64,000 bases of DNA, from positions 26,123-90,122 of the forward strand of contig NZ_FRBC01000012.1 in the NCBI RefSeq assembly GCF_900142515.1, written 5' to 3'. The position numbers and the translations under genes are program-made. The DNA is from Pseudoselenomonas ruminantium. Lineage in GTDB: Bacteria > Bacillota > Negativicutes > Selenomonadales > Selenomonadaceae. The notes beneath the pieces are model-generated. The model was not told where the DNA came from. It saw only the letters and a program-made list of their open reading frames with translations, and ran no database searches. This document shows positions 1 through 9,917 of this stretch, piece by piece (positions within the stretch are counted from its first letter, which is position 1; each line of letters begins with the position of its first letter).

Positions 1-1034
1 GCAGCCTTATAGGCTTCATGCTCCTGCAGGCTGGCCTGTTCCTGCCGCAGGGCTTCTTCTTCCACCGTCAGGCTCTGCAACCGCTCACTGGCCTCTGCCG
101 CCTGTTTTTCTGCCGCCAGCAGTTCCTCCTGCTGGGCCCCCGCCTGCTTGTTCAGACGGTTGAGGGCCTTCTGGCAATCGGCCTCAGCCAAAGCCCGCTC
201 TGCCAGCACCGCCGTATTATAGGCGGTATACGCTCGGCAGATATTCTGAAAGGCCCCCCGCTCCCGCTTGAGCTGTTCGATTGCCAGCCTGGTCTTTTCC
301 ATATTTTCCAGCGTCTCCGCCAAAGGCCGCAAATCCTCATCCGAAAGGGTGGGCAGAGAGGCATTCAAAATCTCATAGATGACACTGGGCTTGAAATCCC
401 GGGATAATTTCGGACTGCGAAGCTGAATGAGCAGCTTCATCAATTCCTCGTATTTGCAGATATCCTCATAGCCAAAGACATACTGATTCACCATGGCCAT
501 GTATTCCCGCTGCTCCGTGGTCACCCGGCCGTCCTGGCCGATGGCATTTTCCAATTCCCGGCGGGTCAAAGGAATCTTCTGTTCTTCTCCCGTTTCCGGG
601 TTCTTCGTCAGATGATAGAGAGACAGATCCTCGCCGATACGGCGGCCATTCTGCAGTACAAAGCCCCAAAAGTCCACCTTGGAATTGCCCCGGCGGGCAT
701 GAAGGCCAATGCCTGTGGTGATGTACTGCTCACTGTTTGCCCGCTTGTATTCCAGATAAAGATAGCCAGTACGTTCCTCGTATTCGCTGATTTCCTTTTC
801 CCCCAACAGATAATCATCCATGGTACGGGATTTGGAACCAAAGCTGTCCAGACGATCCGCCCGCTTCACGCCATCCAGCAGCACCGTAATCAGGCTCTGC
901 ATGGTAACGGACTTGCCAGAACCGTTGCTGCCCCGCAAAAGCAGCCTGCCATCGGCAAAGTAAAACTCCGCCTCATCATAATACCAATAATTCAAAATGC
1001 CTGCCCGATAGGCCTGCCAACGATTGTCGCTCAT
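1..1034 (-). CDS. jetC: Wadjet JetC-like SMC ATPase, N-terminal part (partial)
   Basis: This is the N-terminal 344 residues of a large SMC/MukB-like ATPase (TIGR02680 type) that continues past the left edge. A Walker A motif, GSNGSGKS, lies at residues 35-42. From about residue 230 the chain becomes Glu/Gln/Ala-rich and charged, as expected for the start of a long coiled coil. The start ATG overlaps the stop of the upstream jetB by four bases (ATGA), so the two are translationally coupled. In Wadjet systems this subunit is the motor that loops plasmid DNA so that a nuclease partner can cut it. The ATPase head is seen; the defence role is inferred from the two partner families upstream. Confidence 0.85.
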   Translation of the reverse strand, partial: MSDNRWQAYRAGILNYWYYDEAEFYFADGRLLLRGSNGSGKSVTMQSLITVLLDGVKRADRLDSFGSKSRTMDDYLLGEKEISEYEERTGYLYLEYKRANSEQYITTGIGLHARRGNSKVDFWGFVLQNGRRIGEDLSLYHLTKNPETGEEQKIPLTRRELENAIGQDGRVTTEQREYMAMVNQYVFGYEDICKYEELMKLLIQLRSPKLSRDFKPSVIYEILNASLPTLSDEDLRPLAETLENMEKTRLAIEQLKRERGAFQNICRAYTAYNTAVLAERALAEADCQKALNRLNKQAGAQQEELLAAEKQAAEASERLQSLTVEEEALRQEQASLQEHEAYKA

Positions 1035-2245
1035 TCCTTGTCCTCCGTTTTGCCCCGCTCGGCACTCTTGCCTGGCTGATAATCCGTGGGATAGCTGCCA
1101 TCATAGCGCAGCAGGGCCGGCAATAATGTAATCAGGCCATCCTCTGCCACTTTGGCCATCCCCCAGGCCGTCATTTCCGCCAGCACATTCTCCGCCAGCC
1201 GTTTAACGCTCATTTCCCGGTATTCCTTGGTCCAACCGTGGCCCACAGCCGCCTGTAATTTCTCCATATGCACCTGCCATTCCGTTTTGCTCAGGGAAGT
1301 CACCTGTGGCGAAACCTCTCGCCAATAATGGGCAAAATGCAACAACACATCATGAAGCCCCCGGAACCGGACCGGGAAACTGTCCTTGACCCAGGATGAC
1401 TGCTCATGAGAAACCGCCATCACGGCATCCTGATAAAGTTCCACATGGAGGCCGAACCATTCCAGCATCGCCTCTTCCAGCCGGCCATGACGCTTGCGCA
1501 GATAGAGGAAATCCCCTTCCGACTCTGTATCCCGATAGTACACAGGACTTAAGAGCACTTCCCGATATAGCCTGTGCCGCCGCTGCCGCAGAGCCGTGGC
1601 CTCCTCATCAATCTCCGGCATGAAATCCGCCGCCCCCAGTTCTGCCAGGCTGTCATAGGCCCCCAATTCCTGGGGAAAATTCCGCAGGAAATACCGGGCC
1701 AATACCGTCACCTCATAGAGTGCCTCGCCGGCAATATTGCCATCGCTGCCATAGCCCTGACTCAAAAAGGCCACGCTTTCATCATCCACAATCTGCAGGA
1801 TTCCCTCATCGGCCAGATATTTCAGCACCCGAATCAGGGACTTGCGCCAGTTGTAGGATTCCCAATTCAACTTAGGAGTATAAGCACCCTCCGGATAATA
1901 GGAAAGCAATGCCTCAGCCAAATCCCCCAGCAGGAACTGCCCGCCGGCCTCATATTCTTCCAAAAAGGCCATGACGCAGGCCAGCAGCACATAATCCTCC
2001 ACGCTCTGCATGGCCTCTATGCCCATAAAAGGCCGGGGATTGGCGGGGATTTTCTCCAATTTGTAAAACTGCGGCGTTACCAGCAGAGGCCAGCCGCATT
2101 TGTCACGGAAAAATTGCCGCAACGCTTTTTCGTTACGGCGTACCAATAAGTATTCATCGGGCATGTCCTTGCGGGTTACCCAGCGGTTTTCCACAAGCAG
2201 CTGGGCGGCCTGCCGGAGTTCATCCTGTCCGTCTGTAATTGCCAT
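1031..2245 (-). CDS. jetB: Wadjet JetB-like protein (DUF2398, TIGR02678 family)
   Basis: This 404-residue protein matches the TIGR02678/DUF2398 family, including the typical N-terminal stretch LLVENRWVTRKDMPDEYLLV followed by a long helical protein with no catalytic motif. In the SMC-type complex it corresponds to the kleisin-partner (KITE/MukE-like) subunit. It lies three bases after jetA and overlaps jetC by four bases, so the three form one operon. The charged C-terminal tail, rich in Lys and Glu, probably is not conserved. Recognition is by family resemblance together with the neighbours; either gene alone would be less certain. Confidence 0.82.
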   Translation of the reverse strand: MAITDGQDELRQAAQLLVENRWVTRKDMPDEYLLVRRNEKALRQFFRDKCGWPLLVTPQFYKLEKIPANPRPFMGIEAMQSVEDYVLLACVMAFLEEYEAGGQFLLGDLAEALLSYYPEGAYTPKLNWESYNWRKSLIRVLKYLADEGILQIVDDESVAFLSQGYGSDGNIAGEALYEVTVLARYFLRNFPQELGAYDSLAELGAADFMPEIDEEATALRQRRHRLYREVLLSPVYYRDTESEGDFLYLRKRHGRLEEAMLEWFGLHVELYQDAVMAVSHEQSSWVKDSFPVRFRGLHDVLLHFAHYWREVSPQVTSLSKTEWQVHMEKLQAAVGHGWTKEYREMSVKRLAENVLAEMTAWGMAKVAEDGLITLLPALLRYDGSYPTDYQPGKSAERGKTEDKE

Positions 2246-2248
2246 CTG

Positions 2249-3730
2249 TTATCCGTTTCCTTTCTGCATCCGAAACTTCATGGGAGGCAGTGAGAAGTCA
2301 CCATCCTCGCAGTGCAGGGTAATGCGCCCTTTCGCCTGCCGGTCATAGATAAGTTCCACCGTGCTACCCAGTTCCGTGCGCACAGGATTGCGCTGCAAAG
2401 CACGGGCCACCCAGCTCAGCAGCATCTGCCGCGCCTCGCGGCTGATAACAGGCAGCGAGGCAAAATCGATTACGCCATCAGCGGTCAGGCCATTCATCAC
2501 CACTGCCAGCTTTTCCTGCTGGGCCAGATGCTGCTGACGGGCTTCTTCCTTAGCCGCAGCATACTGGCGGATGGGTACCTGCCGCTGGCGTTCCCGATAG
2601 GTGCTCACCCGTGGCTTCAGCATAATCCTCGTCGGCACTTCATCCTGAATATGACTGTTCATATCCTCCATTTCCCGGCTTTCCCCATAGAAATGCCGCC
2701 CGCCGGCGGGACCAAAGGCCACAGCACTGAGGCAATCCGCCTCCTCCTTGCTGGAAAGATGGGAGAACCAACGCGCCAACTGGATATACTCAGCCTTGCG
2801 GCTGCGGAAGGTCTGATGCTGTTCCGCCAACCGCTGGGCAAATTTCGTAATGCGGCGGATGGTGTCCACCGTTTCCTTGGACAGGGCCGACAACTCACTT
2901 TCCCGATAACTGTTGCCCATAAACCATTCCCGCATGACCAGAAAACTCTCCTGATAATCTTCCATGTAGGTTTCCCGGCTCTTCTCCTCCCCCAGCCGGG
3001 GAATGGACAGCTGATAATCCGTCAGCCGGGAAAATAAGGCTGCCTCCTGCTCAGGTGTGCTGCCCTGAAAGAGATTTTCCATCCGCTTGGCCGACCGCTG
3101 CAGGCCAATGACAAAAGTCTGCAGATATTTGGTAAAACGATCCTTATACGCTACAAAGGCTGTGGTCTGCATCCGTTCTTCCACCTTGGCGCTCTTCAGA
3201 TGGGCCAGATAATCGGAAGAATTCTGCACCAGTGTATGGAAATAATGCTCCAGATCCACCCAGGTCTGATTCAGTTCCTTCGATGTAAGTTCCTGCCCGG
3301 ACACTAAAAAATCCCGTAAGGCGCGCAGAATGCGGTCAAACTGCGTAGTTTCCAGTGAACCGCTAAACTCCGTGCCCAGGGATTGCAATTTCTCCACCAT
3401 GCGCTCAATCTCCACCGTATAAGGCGTGCATTGATAGCGATAGCGTTTCTTCTTAAAGTCCGCAATGCTCTTGGAGCGTCCTGTTTCCTGATGGGGAATA
3501 AGGTTTTTCCAGCCCACCAGCGTAGCAAGATCCTGCTCCAACTGCTCGAAAGTATACGCCTGAAAATGAGGATCCTTTTTCAGCTCGTGAAAAATATCCT
3601 CAGGATAAACATAGGTCTGCATATGTTCATGGCGCTTAAAGCAAAAATGCAAAATAGAGCGATAGCGCCAGGTATTGTCCGTATTCAAATAACTGACTTC
3701 CGCAATACGACGAAAATCCTGCTCCTCCAT
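2249..3730 (-). CDS. jetA: Wadjet JetA-like protein (DUF2397, TIGR02677 family)
   Basis: This 493-residue protein of the TIGR02677/DUF2397 family is the first gene of the Wadjet block and is likely the kleisin-like subunit that bridges the SMC heads. The family-typical N-terminus (FRRIAEVSYLNTDNTWRYR, then a winged-helix-like region around LEQDLATLVGWKNLI) is clear. The start chosen is the ATG at 3730, which has a GAGAGGGGG ribosome-binding sequence. The open frame extends 24 codons further upstream, but that extension is hydrophobic and has no such site. The fourth partner, the JetD/DUF2399 topoisomerase-like nuclease, would be expected downstream of jetC, outside the window. Confidence 0.82.
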   Translation of the reverse strand: MEEQDFRRIAEVSYLNTDNTWRYRSILHFCFKRHEHMQTYVYPEDIFHELKKDPHFQAYTFEQLEQDLATLVGWKNLIPHQETGRSKSIADFKKKRYRYQCTPYTVEIERMVEKLQSLGTEFSGSLETTQFDRILRALRDFLVSGQELTSKELNQTWVDLEHYFHTLVQNSSDYLAHLKSAKVEERMQTTAFVAYKDRFTKYLQTFVIGLQRSAKRMENLFQGSTPEQEAALFSRLTDYQLSIPRLGEEKSRETYMEDYQESFLVMREWFMGNSYRESELSALSKETVDTIRRITKFAQRLAEQHQTFRSRKAEYIQLARWFSHLSSKEEADCLSAVAFGPAGGRHFYGESREMEDMNSHIQDEVPTRIMLKPRVSTYRERQRQVPIRQYAAAKEEARQQHLAQQEKLAVVMNGLTADGVIDFASLPVISREARQMLLSWVARALQRNPVRTELGSTVELIYDRQAKGRITLHCEDGDFSLPPMKFRMQKGNG

Positions 3731-3829
3731 AAACAGCCCCCTCTCTTCATAATGCCACCATAAGACAGTATAGCAAAAGCCCCCGCCCAGCACAAGATGC
3801 AAAGACAGGGGGGCTTTTCTATTTTTGAT

Positions 3830-5521
3830 TTAGAAGATTTTCCCAACCATGAACCAGATGCGGCCGCGGCTTTCGGCGTCGCGGGAGAGGTTGTCCGCAA
3901 AGCCGATACGCCGTGCGTAGTCTATTCTGGCAAACCAGTCGTTGGGCTGGGCGTAGGTCAGGCCAAGGCCCCAGCCTTTCAGGGTGGTAGCATTGCTGCC
4001 GGATTTTTCGGCTTTTACCCGTCCGGCATCAAAATAGGTGGACAGCGTCAAGCCCTTGACGGGGGTATGGTAGCGCAGTTCCAGATTGCCCAGGATGCCC
4101 TCATCACCGGAGGCTTCGCCCTGCGGGTAAGCCCGGATCCCCTTGGCACCACCTAAGTAGATATGCTCGCTGCTGTCCAGGTTGCTGGCGGCTTTCTGGC
4201 CGGAGAGTTTCAGCATCACATCGAAGGGGCCGCCCAGTTTCTGCAGGGCCGTGGTGTCAAAAGTGCCCTTGAAGAAATGACCTTTGTAGGCACCGGCATC
4301 GGCCAGGACAGCTGCCACCTGGGAGCCGGGCACCAAGTTGCCGTTATGCAATGTCACATTGTACTGCAAGGCACTTTGGGCTGTGCGGGCACGTCCATCA
4401 AGGCCAAGGCTCACGCTATGGGAATGGCGGTCACCGAAATCCACATGGTTGAATTCGTCCGTCAACTGACGGTAGTTATAGGCATAGACAAGGTTCAGGC
4501 CATTCGTGGCTGTATTCTGCAGCGGGGTTCTGCCATAGAGGCTGATGGTGTTGGACTTACCTTTCACTCCCAGCTGACTCCAGATGCTGCCCAGTTCATA
4601 GTTGGAATGGCTGAAACCTACGCCCATGACTGTGGCGCTATGTCCCACCGGTGTTTCCAGACCGATATTATAGCCCCGCTGATGACTGTTGGAAATCAAG
4701 CCACCGGCATTGATCCTGGCCCCGGAGCCCTCCAGATTCCGCCAGTCAGCCTGCAAACCGTAGCGGTAACGGCCCGAAGCCCGACTGCCATAGTTTTCGG
4801 CATAGAGCACATAGGCGTCCACATCGCCTTTATCCACTTTGACCGTCAGATTGCTGGTACCCTGTTCTGCACCCGGCGACAGGCTAGCCCGGACATTGAT
4901 GCCCGGCAGGTCCCGCAAGTTGCGCAGGGCTTTTTCCAACTTTTTGGTACGGACGATATCTCCGGTCTTCAGCCCTGCCAGATAACCCTTGGGCAGACGC
5001 TCCTGCAGGACGCCATCATTGACAATGGTGATCTTATCGAAGCGTCCCGGCTCGATATTGAGCTGCAGATTTCCCTTTTTGGCCGTCTGTTCGGGAATAT
5101 AAGCAATGGCAGCCGGATAACCTGCCTTGCGGGCATAGGCGGTGATTTCCGCCACAGCCGCATTGAGTTCCTGAGCCGTTATTTCCCTGCCGACAATCTT
5201 TTGGGTGATGGCCTGCAATCTTGCCTCTTTCAGCTTCATGCCATCATGGTTTACCTTGATGCTTTGCAGCTTGAACTTCGTACCTGTGGGGACAGCCGCA
5301 GGAGTGGTATTATCATTTTCCACTACAACCTTGTTATCCGTCACCTGTGGCTTTTCCAGGCTTTCCCCAGGGCTCGGCACGGCAGGTGCCGCCCCGGCGG
5401 TAAAAGGAACCATCATGCAAGTGGCCGCTAACAGCGAAACCAGCCCCTTAGTGCTGCTCACGAAGCGTTCTTGTCTGCGTTGATTTCTGATGCGTCTTGC
5501 TCTTGTCTGTCTCAAATCCAT
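3830..5521 (-). CDS. Two-partner secretion outer-membrane transporter TpsB (ShlB/FhaC family)
   Basis: This 563-residue outer-membrane transporter exports the TpsA adhesin encoded immediately upstream. It has an extended signal peptide (basic residues 1-20, then a hydrophobic stretch ending near AGAAPA), an Ala/Pro/Thr linker, a POTRA region at about 85-235 (LQSIKVNHDGMKLKE, TAQELNAAVAEITAYARKAGYPAA, GRFDKITIVNDG), and a C-terminal 16-strand barrel. The barrel contains the family motif region HIYLGGAKGIRAYPQGE and ends in Phe (MVGKIF), the usual BamA-recognised signature. It starts 19 bases after the tpsA stop, in the same operon. Length is normal for the family. Presence of this gene implies an outer membrane. 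Confidence 0.93.
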   Translation of the reverse strand: MDLRQTRARRIRNQRRQERFVSSTKGLVSLLAATCMMVPFTAGAAPAVPSPGESLEKPQVTDNKVVVENDNTTPAAVPTGTKFKLQSIKVNHDGMKLKEARLQAITQKIVGREITAQELNAAVAEITAYARKAGYPAAIAYIPEQTAKKGNLQLNIEPGRFDKITIVNDGVLQERLPKGYLAGLKTGDIVRTKKLEKALRNLRDLPGINVRASLSPGAEQGTSNLTVKVDKGDVDAYVLYAENYGSRASGRYRYGLQADWRNLEGSGARINAGGLISNSHQRGYNIGLETPVGHSATVMGVGFSHSNYELGSIWSQLGVKGKSNTISLYGRTPLQNTATNGLNLVYAYNYRQLTDEFNHVDFGDRHSHSVSLGLDGRARTAQSALQYNVTLHNGNLVPGSQVAAVLADAGAYKGHFFKGTFDTTALQKLGGPFDVMLKLSGQKAASNLDSSEHIYLGGAKGIRAYPQGEASGDEGILGNLELRYHTPVKGLTLSTYFDAGRVKAEKSGSNATTLKGWGLGLTYAQPNDWFARIDYARRIGFADNLSRDAESRGRIWFMVGKIF

Positions 5522-5540
5522 CTACCTCGATTTCTATGCT

Positions 5541-8500
5541 TTATTCACTTTCCTGAGTTGCTACCTTTTCGGCATTCATGGAATCCGGCGGGTTGACACC
5601 ATCGTTTTCCACGGTAAGAATGCCATCGCCATCCAAAACATTATGCACTACCTGTTTTTCGCCAACGGACTGTGCCGTTTCTTCCTGCTTGTCGCTGTCA
5701 CCATGAGTGGTCGCCGTGGTGGAGGCAGTCTCTACACTCTCCTCCTGTTTGTTGTCCTCCTGGGTTGCAGCAGGTTCCGAACTTGCCGCCTGTGGTTCTG
5801 CCACAGAAGCAGGTGCAGGTGCGGGTTCCGGTGCGGCTGGCGCAACCGTTTCGACACTGGGTACAACCGCTGCCGGAGCCGGAGCAGCTACGGCCACCAC
5901 CTCTTCCACCTTTTCAATGGAGGAGCCCATATCTTTCAACGTGTCCTCCATCACATCCACCACAACTGACGGTGCATTGGCCGTAATGGAACTGTTGGTG
6001 CTGGGCACATAGGTCAGGGTGTAGTTCTGGCCGGCGTTGCCATCATTGACGGTCACATCGGACAATGTCAAAGTCTTGCCCGTACCGACTTCCTTATTGT
6101 CAAAGGCAAATATTCCGCCGCTTAACGCATCTTCACCAAGCAGCTGACCGAAAGTCAGGCTATATTCTGCTCCGGGAGCCGTGACCGTACCGTCATATTC
6201 CTTGGTATAATCTTTTACCGTCAATGTCAGCGGGGCGGCGGTGATGGTGCTATTCGTGCTGTTTACTATGGTCAAATCGTAGTTCTTGCCCTCGTTGCCG
6301 TCATTGACCGTCACTCCCGTCAGGCTGACTGTCTTGCCCGTGCCGGCATTTTTATCCGCATAGTCATAAGTGCCACCACTCAGGCTGTCTGTGCCATAGA
6401 GGGTACCACGCATTGCGTACTGGCCATCGGTCACTTCCGTGGTGCCATCATACTGCTTGCTGGTATCGACAACTGCCAGTGACAGCGGTGCGGCGGTGAT
6501 GGTGCTGTTCGTGCTGTTCACGATGGTCAAATCGTAGTTCCTGCCCTCGTTGCCATCATTGACCGTCACCCCCGTCAAGCTAACTGTCTTGCCCGTGCCG
6601 GCATTTTTATCCGCATAGGCATAAGTGCCACCACTCAGGCTGTCTGTGCCATAGAGGGTACCGCGCATTGCGTACTGGCCATCGGTCACTTCCGTGGTGC
6701 CATCATACTGCTTACTGGTATCGACAACTGTCAAAGTCAGTGGGGCGGCGGTGATGATTCCTGCCCCTGTTGCCGTCTTATCAATCGAATAGTTGTCTGC
6801 CTTAGTCCCCGTCAGGGAAACTTCAGTATAGCTGACCGTGCGGCTACCGGCATTCTTCGCATCATAGGCAGCGTCAGCATTGACGCTTACAGCATTCTTG
6901 TCTGCATCCAGCACTCCTGCCAGTGTACCTGCTCCTGCAGTTCCCGCAGTCGTGCCGTCATAAGTCTTGCTGATGTTCGCAAAGGTTACTGTAAGGGGTT
7001 TCGGCGTAATGGTTCCTGTGCTCTGATAGGATTTTGTCAAATCATAATTGCCTGCATCTGTGCCATGAATATCAATGGCCGTGTAGGTAACAGGCTGATT
7101 CTTCCCGGCATCAACCGCACCATTGTCAAACGTTCCCACAACCTTGGCGCCGAAATCATCTCCCTCAACAACACCCACAATGCTGGCTTCGCCAGTGGCA
7201 TCATTCGTGCCATCATAGACCTTGGTGAAACTTTCCGCCGTCATGCTGAGAGCTTTCTTGGTAATGGTGTTCCCCGTGCTAGTGGTGGTTACCTGATAAT
7301 TCTTCCCCAGCCCGGTAACGATCATGGCTTTATCCGTGCCTGCATTCTTATCGCTATAGGCTGCTGCCAATGAACCTACACCGCCCAGGATATTGCCCTT
7401 GGTTGCCACCACTGTACCGCCGGTGGCCGTGGTGGTACCATCATAGGTCTTGCTGTAACCACTGGCTGTCAGTTCGAGGGCGATGGGAGAAATGGTCAAA
7501 GTGGCAGTGTCGCTGGCCGCCTTGATATTGTAGCCCTGCTGATCCGAATACAGGCTGGTAATGCCGCTGTAGCTATGGGTGCCGACTTCCGTATAGGACG
7601 GCAACTCACCGCCCAAAATCTTCGTGGTATCCAGCTTGGCAACATTGCCCAGGGTATGGGCCTGTCCGTCATAGGTAACGGTGGTATTTTCTAGTATCAG
7701 CGGCGTCAGGAAGGCCGTCAACAGCGGCATGGTCTTGCCTTCGTAGATGCGCCAGGGGGCAGTGGTGTCGGTACCGTCTTTATCGATAGCGAATCCAGCA
7801 AAGGTAGCCGCCTGTTTCATTGCAGACGCATCGCTGATTGCCTTTGCATTTTCGTAGTCTGCGTGGGAATCATTATTTCTTCTGCCTATTACTTTATCTT
7901 CCCAATAAGGGATTTCAGATGTTTGGTCAGATGATACTGTACCAGAACTATATACGTTTGCTATTTTCCCTCGTAAGGGAGCACCAACTATGCCAGCAAT
8001 ATAATCTCTTCCACCAGTCGTTTTTATGTTACCTGTATTGTAAGCGTTCGTAATTTCCCCGCCATAGGTATGATTTATACCTTGATTAGCCGATATTTCT
8101 CCCATACAACCTACGATACCGCCAACGCTGGAACTTCCGCCGACAACATCGCCTGTATTGTAGACATTGCGAATTATAGCCATACCATCAATTGCTGCGC
8201 CATTTTCTCCAGCTATGCCTCCTACATAATATGCAGAGCCAGTTACATTACCTGTATTATAAGCATTTTGAATAATGCCCTCGTTTTGGCCTGTAATACC
8301 ACCTATCGCTTTTCCCGTACTGGTAATATCCCCAGTATTATAGGTATTGCTTATGTTTTGGGTATTTTTTCCTGCAATGCCGCCAACATATTGCTGGCCT
8401 GATACAACTCCCGTGTTTACCGCATTTTTTATGTCTTTTTGGTTCAGGCCTACAATACCGCCCACCCTTGTTTTGCCAGTTATCGTTCCGCTGTTGCTGA

Positions 8501-9824
8501 CGTTCTCAACCAAATCACTGCGGTTACTGCCGGCAATACCGCCAACACCCTCGTTTATATTCTCAGTAGTATTTGTCACATTGCCAGTATTCGTGGCATT
8601 TTTCAGAGTCTTGTCGTTTGTCCCCACGATGCCTCCCGAAGCATAGGATGCTATTGCGGTGACTGTAGCATTATTTTTTGCCCCGTCAATCAAGCCAAGG
8701 TTGTATCCGGTAATGCCGCCACTTGAGTAATTGCTACCTGTCACCTCCACATTGTCATTGACAACATTTCGCAGTGTGCCGTAGTTAATACCTGCAACAC
8801 TGCCGTTATAGCCATTACCGGTTAAAGTCAAGGTTGATTTCCCTGTTCCTAATTTCAGATTTTCAACCACTCCCGATGCTCCGATGGTTGCGAACAAGCC
8901 CGCACTAACAGAACCCTCATTCGTGTTGACATTTATGTATAAATTGTCGATGGTATAGTTTAACCCATCAAATCTGCCAGTAAACTTCTCCGCATCTACA
9001 TTCCAGTGTGACACTCCCGTACTCCCTATGGGGGTGAAGTTCGAACCGCTCGCCGTATTCGCAGGAGCAGTCAGCGTAATATCATTTGCCAGCATATAAT
9101 TGCCGGACAGGTTATTCTTGATATTCTGTAGTTCCTCCGCTGTGCTGACCAGCTTGTAATAGGTAGGGTCTGTACTGCCGCTGGCCAGTGCCAGGGCCGT
9201 ATCATCCGTGCGTCCCACATGGAAGGCATCGGTGTTTTTCGCCTTGACTGCAAAGGAATTGGGTGCCGTCACATTGGCCACATTCTTGAAGGTGACATTA
9301 TCGCCGTCCACCGTGATATCTTGGGCCGCAGTCAGAATTCCCTTGTTGACCACATCCCCTTTGAAATCCACTGCACTGTTAAGGGCAATCTGGGCAGTGG
9401 TGAAATCCGTTACACTGCCGCTGATGTCAGCGGTAGATAGATGCAGACTTCCCACATTGATGGTGGCCCCATCCCCAACCAAAATGCCGTTAGGATTCAC
9501 CAGATACACATTAGCCTCACTGCCGGTAATGGCACCATAGATTTCCGAACGGTTAGCGCCCAGCACCACATTCAGATAACTGTTGGCTCCGGCAAAGTTT
9601 ACGGTTTCATCTTTGGCAATGGAAAAATCCTGCCAGGTCAGCAAGTTGCTGGCAACACTGCTGGCAATATCCATTTGGGAACCGCTTTGCGTAATGGTGG
9701 CTGTCCCCGATGCTCCGCCTGTGGGCAAGGCCTGCGCTGCCGGCATAATGCTGAAGGCCCCGGCCATAATTGCCGCCAATATCCCATAACGGGCTTTCCG
9801 TGAAAGATTGTCATTCCTTTTCAT
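5541..9824 (-). CDS. TpsA filamentous haemagglutinin-type adhesin with GLUG and YDG/MBG repeats
   Basis: This large secreted surface protein of 1427 residues is the substrate of the adjacent TpsB. It has a signal peptide (residues 1-32), a TPS/haemagglutination domain (about 33-200) with the diagnostic NPNGI motif at 110-114, then a GLUG-like repeat block (about 300-640: repeated GGIAG, NTGNV and VGGI elements). A long array of YDGTT-containing MBG/YDG modules follows (about 760-1290), with a Pro/Ala/Glu-rich, low-complexity tail at the end. Two YDG modules are almost identical even at the DNA level (about 6228-6480 and 6481-6732). It presumably mediates attachment or aggregation; the ligand cannot be read from sequence. 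No cell-wall anchor motif is present, fitting release or retention through TpsB. Confidence 0.93.
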   Translation of the reverse strand: MKRNDNLSRKARYGILAAIMAGAFSIMPAAQALPTGGASGTATITQSGSQMDIASSVASNLLTWQDFSIAKDETVNFAGANSYLNVVLGANRSEIYGAITGSEANVYLVNPNGILVGDGATINVGSLHLSTADISGSVTDFTTAQIALNSAVDFKGDVVNKGILTAAQDITVDGDNVTFKNVANVTAPNSFAVKAKNTDAFHVGRTDDTALALASGSTDPTYYKLVSTAEELQNIKNNLSGNYMLANDITLTAPANTASGSNFTPIGSTGVSHWNVDAEKFTGRFDGLNYTIDNLYINVNTNEGSVSAGLFATIGASGVVENLKLGTGKSTLTLTGNGYNGSVAGINYGTLRNVVNDNVEVTGSNYSSGGITGYNLGLIDGAKNNATVTAIASYASGGIVGTNDKTLKNATNTGNVTNTTENINEGVGGIAGSNRSDLVENVSNSGTITGKTRVGGIVGLNQKDIKNAVNTGVVSGQQYVGGIAGKNTQNISNTYNTGDITSTGKAIGGITGQNEGIIQNAYNTGNVTGSAYYVGGIAGENGAAIDGMAIIRNVYNTGDVVGGSSSVGGIVGCMGEISANQGINHTYGGEITNAYNTGNIKTTGGRDYIAGIVGAPLRGKIANVYSSGTVSSDQTSEIPYWEDKVIGRRNNDSHADYENAKAISDASAMKQAATFAGFAIDKDGTDTTAPWRIYEGKTMPLLTAFLTPLILENTTVTYDGQAHTLGNVAKLDTTKILGGELPSYTEVGTHSYSGITSLYSDQQGYNIKAASDTATLTISPIALELTASGYSKTYDGTTTATGGTVVATKGNILGGVGSLAAAYSDKNAGTDKAMIVTGLGKNYQVTTTSTGNTITKKALSMTAESFTKVYDGTNDATGEASIVGVVEGDDFGAKVVGTFDNGAVDAGKNQPVTYTAIDIHGTDAGNYDLTKSYQSTGTITPKPLTVTFANISKTYDGTTAGTAGAGTLAGVLDADKNAVSVNADAAYDAKNAGSRTVSYTEVSLTGTKADNYSIDKTATGAGIITAAPLTLTVVDTSKQYDGTTEVTDGQYAMRGTLYGTDSLSGGTYAYADKNAGTGKTVSLTGVTVNDGNEGRNYDLTIVNSTNSTITAAPLSLAVVDTSKQYDGTTEVTDGQYAMRGTLYGTDSLSGGTYDYADKNAGTGKTVSLTGVTVNDGNEGKNYDLTIVNSTNSTITAAPLTLTVKDYTKEYDGTVTAPGAEYSLTFGQLLGEDALSGGIFAFDNKEVGTGKTLTLSDVTVNDGNAGQNYTLTYVPSTNSSITANAPSVVVDVMEDTLKDMGSSIEKVEEVVAVAAPAPAAVVPSVETVAPAAPEPAPAPASVAEPQAASSEPAATQEDNKQEESVETASTTATTHGDSDKQEETAQSVGEKQVVHNVLDGDGILTVENDGVNPPDSMNAEKVATQESE

Positions 9825-9854
9825 CCTGCCTCATTCCTTTCCCATCAACAAACG

Positions 9855-9917
9855 AAAAAGCCTTCCCTCAGCAGGCAGACGGGCAGAAAACACCCGCCGT
9901 CCCGCTAAAGGAAGGCT
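9855..9917 (-). terminator. Terminator-like hairpin in the tpsA leader (possible attenuator)
   Basis: Reading the minus strand, arms AGCCTTCC (9917-9910) and GGAAGGCT (9866-9859) pair around an inner GC-rich helix (GACGG.../...CCGTC) and are followed at once by five T. The hairpin ends about 30 bases before the tpsA start codon. That leaves no room for a promoter plus ribosome-binding site between it and the gene, so transcripts reaching tpsA must pass through it. The structure is seen; the regulatory role is inferred. It could alternatively be only a partial terminator for the upstream mntA-hepT pair. Confidence 0.55.

Noticed and set aside
5541..6012. Plus-strand frames opposite the TpsA tail and repeats (Ala/Pro- or Gly-rich)
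   Set aside because: Long open frames opposite low-complexity repeat DNA are expected by composition and lack starts with ribosome-binding sites.
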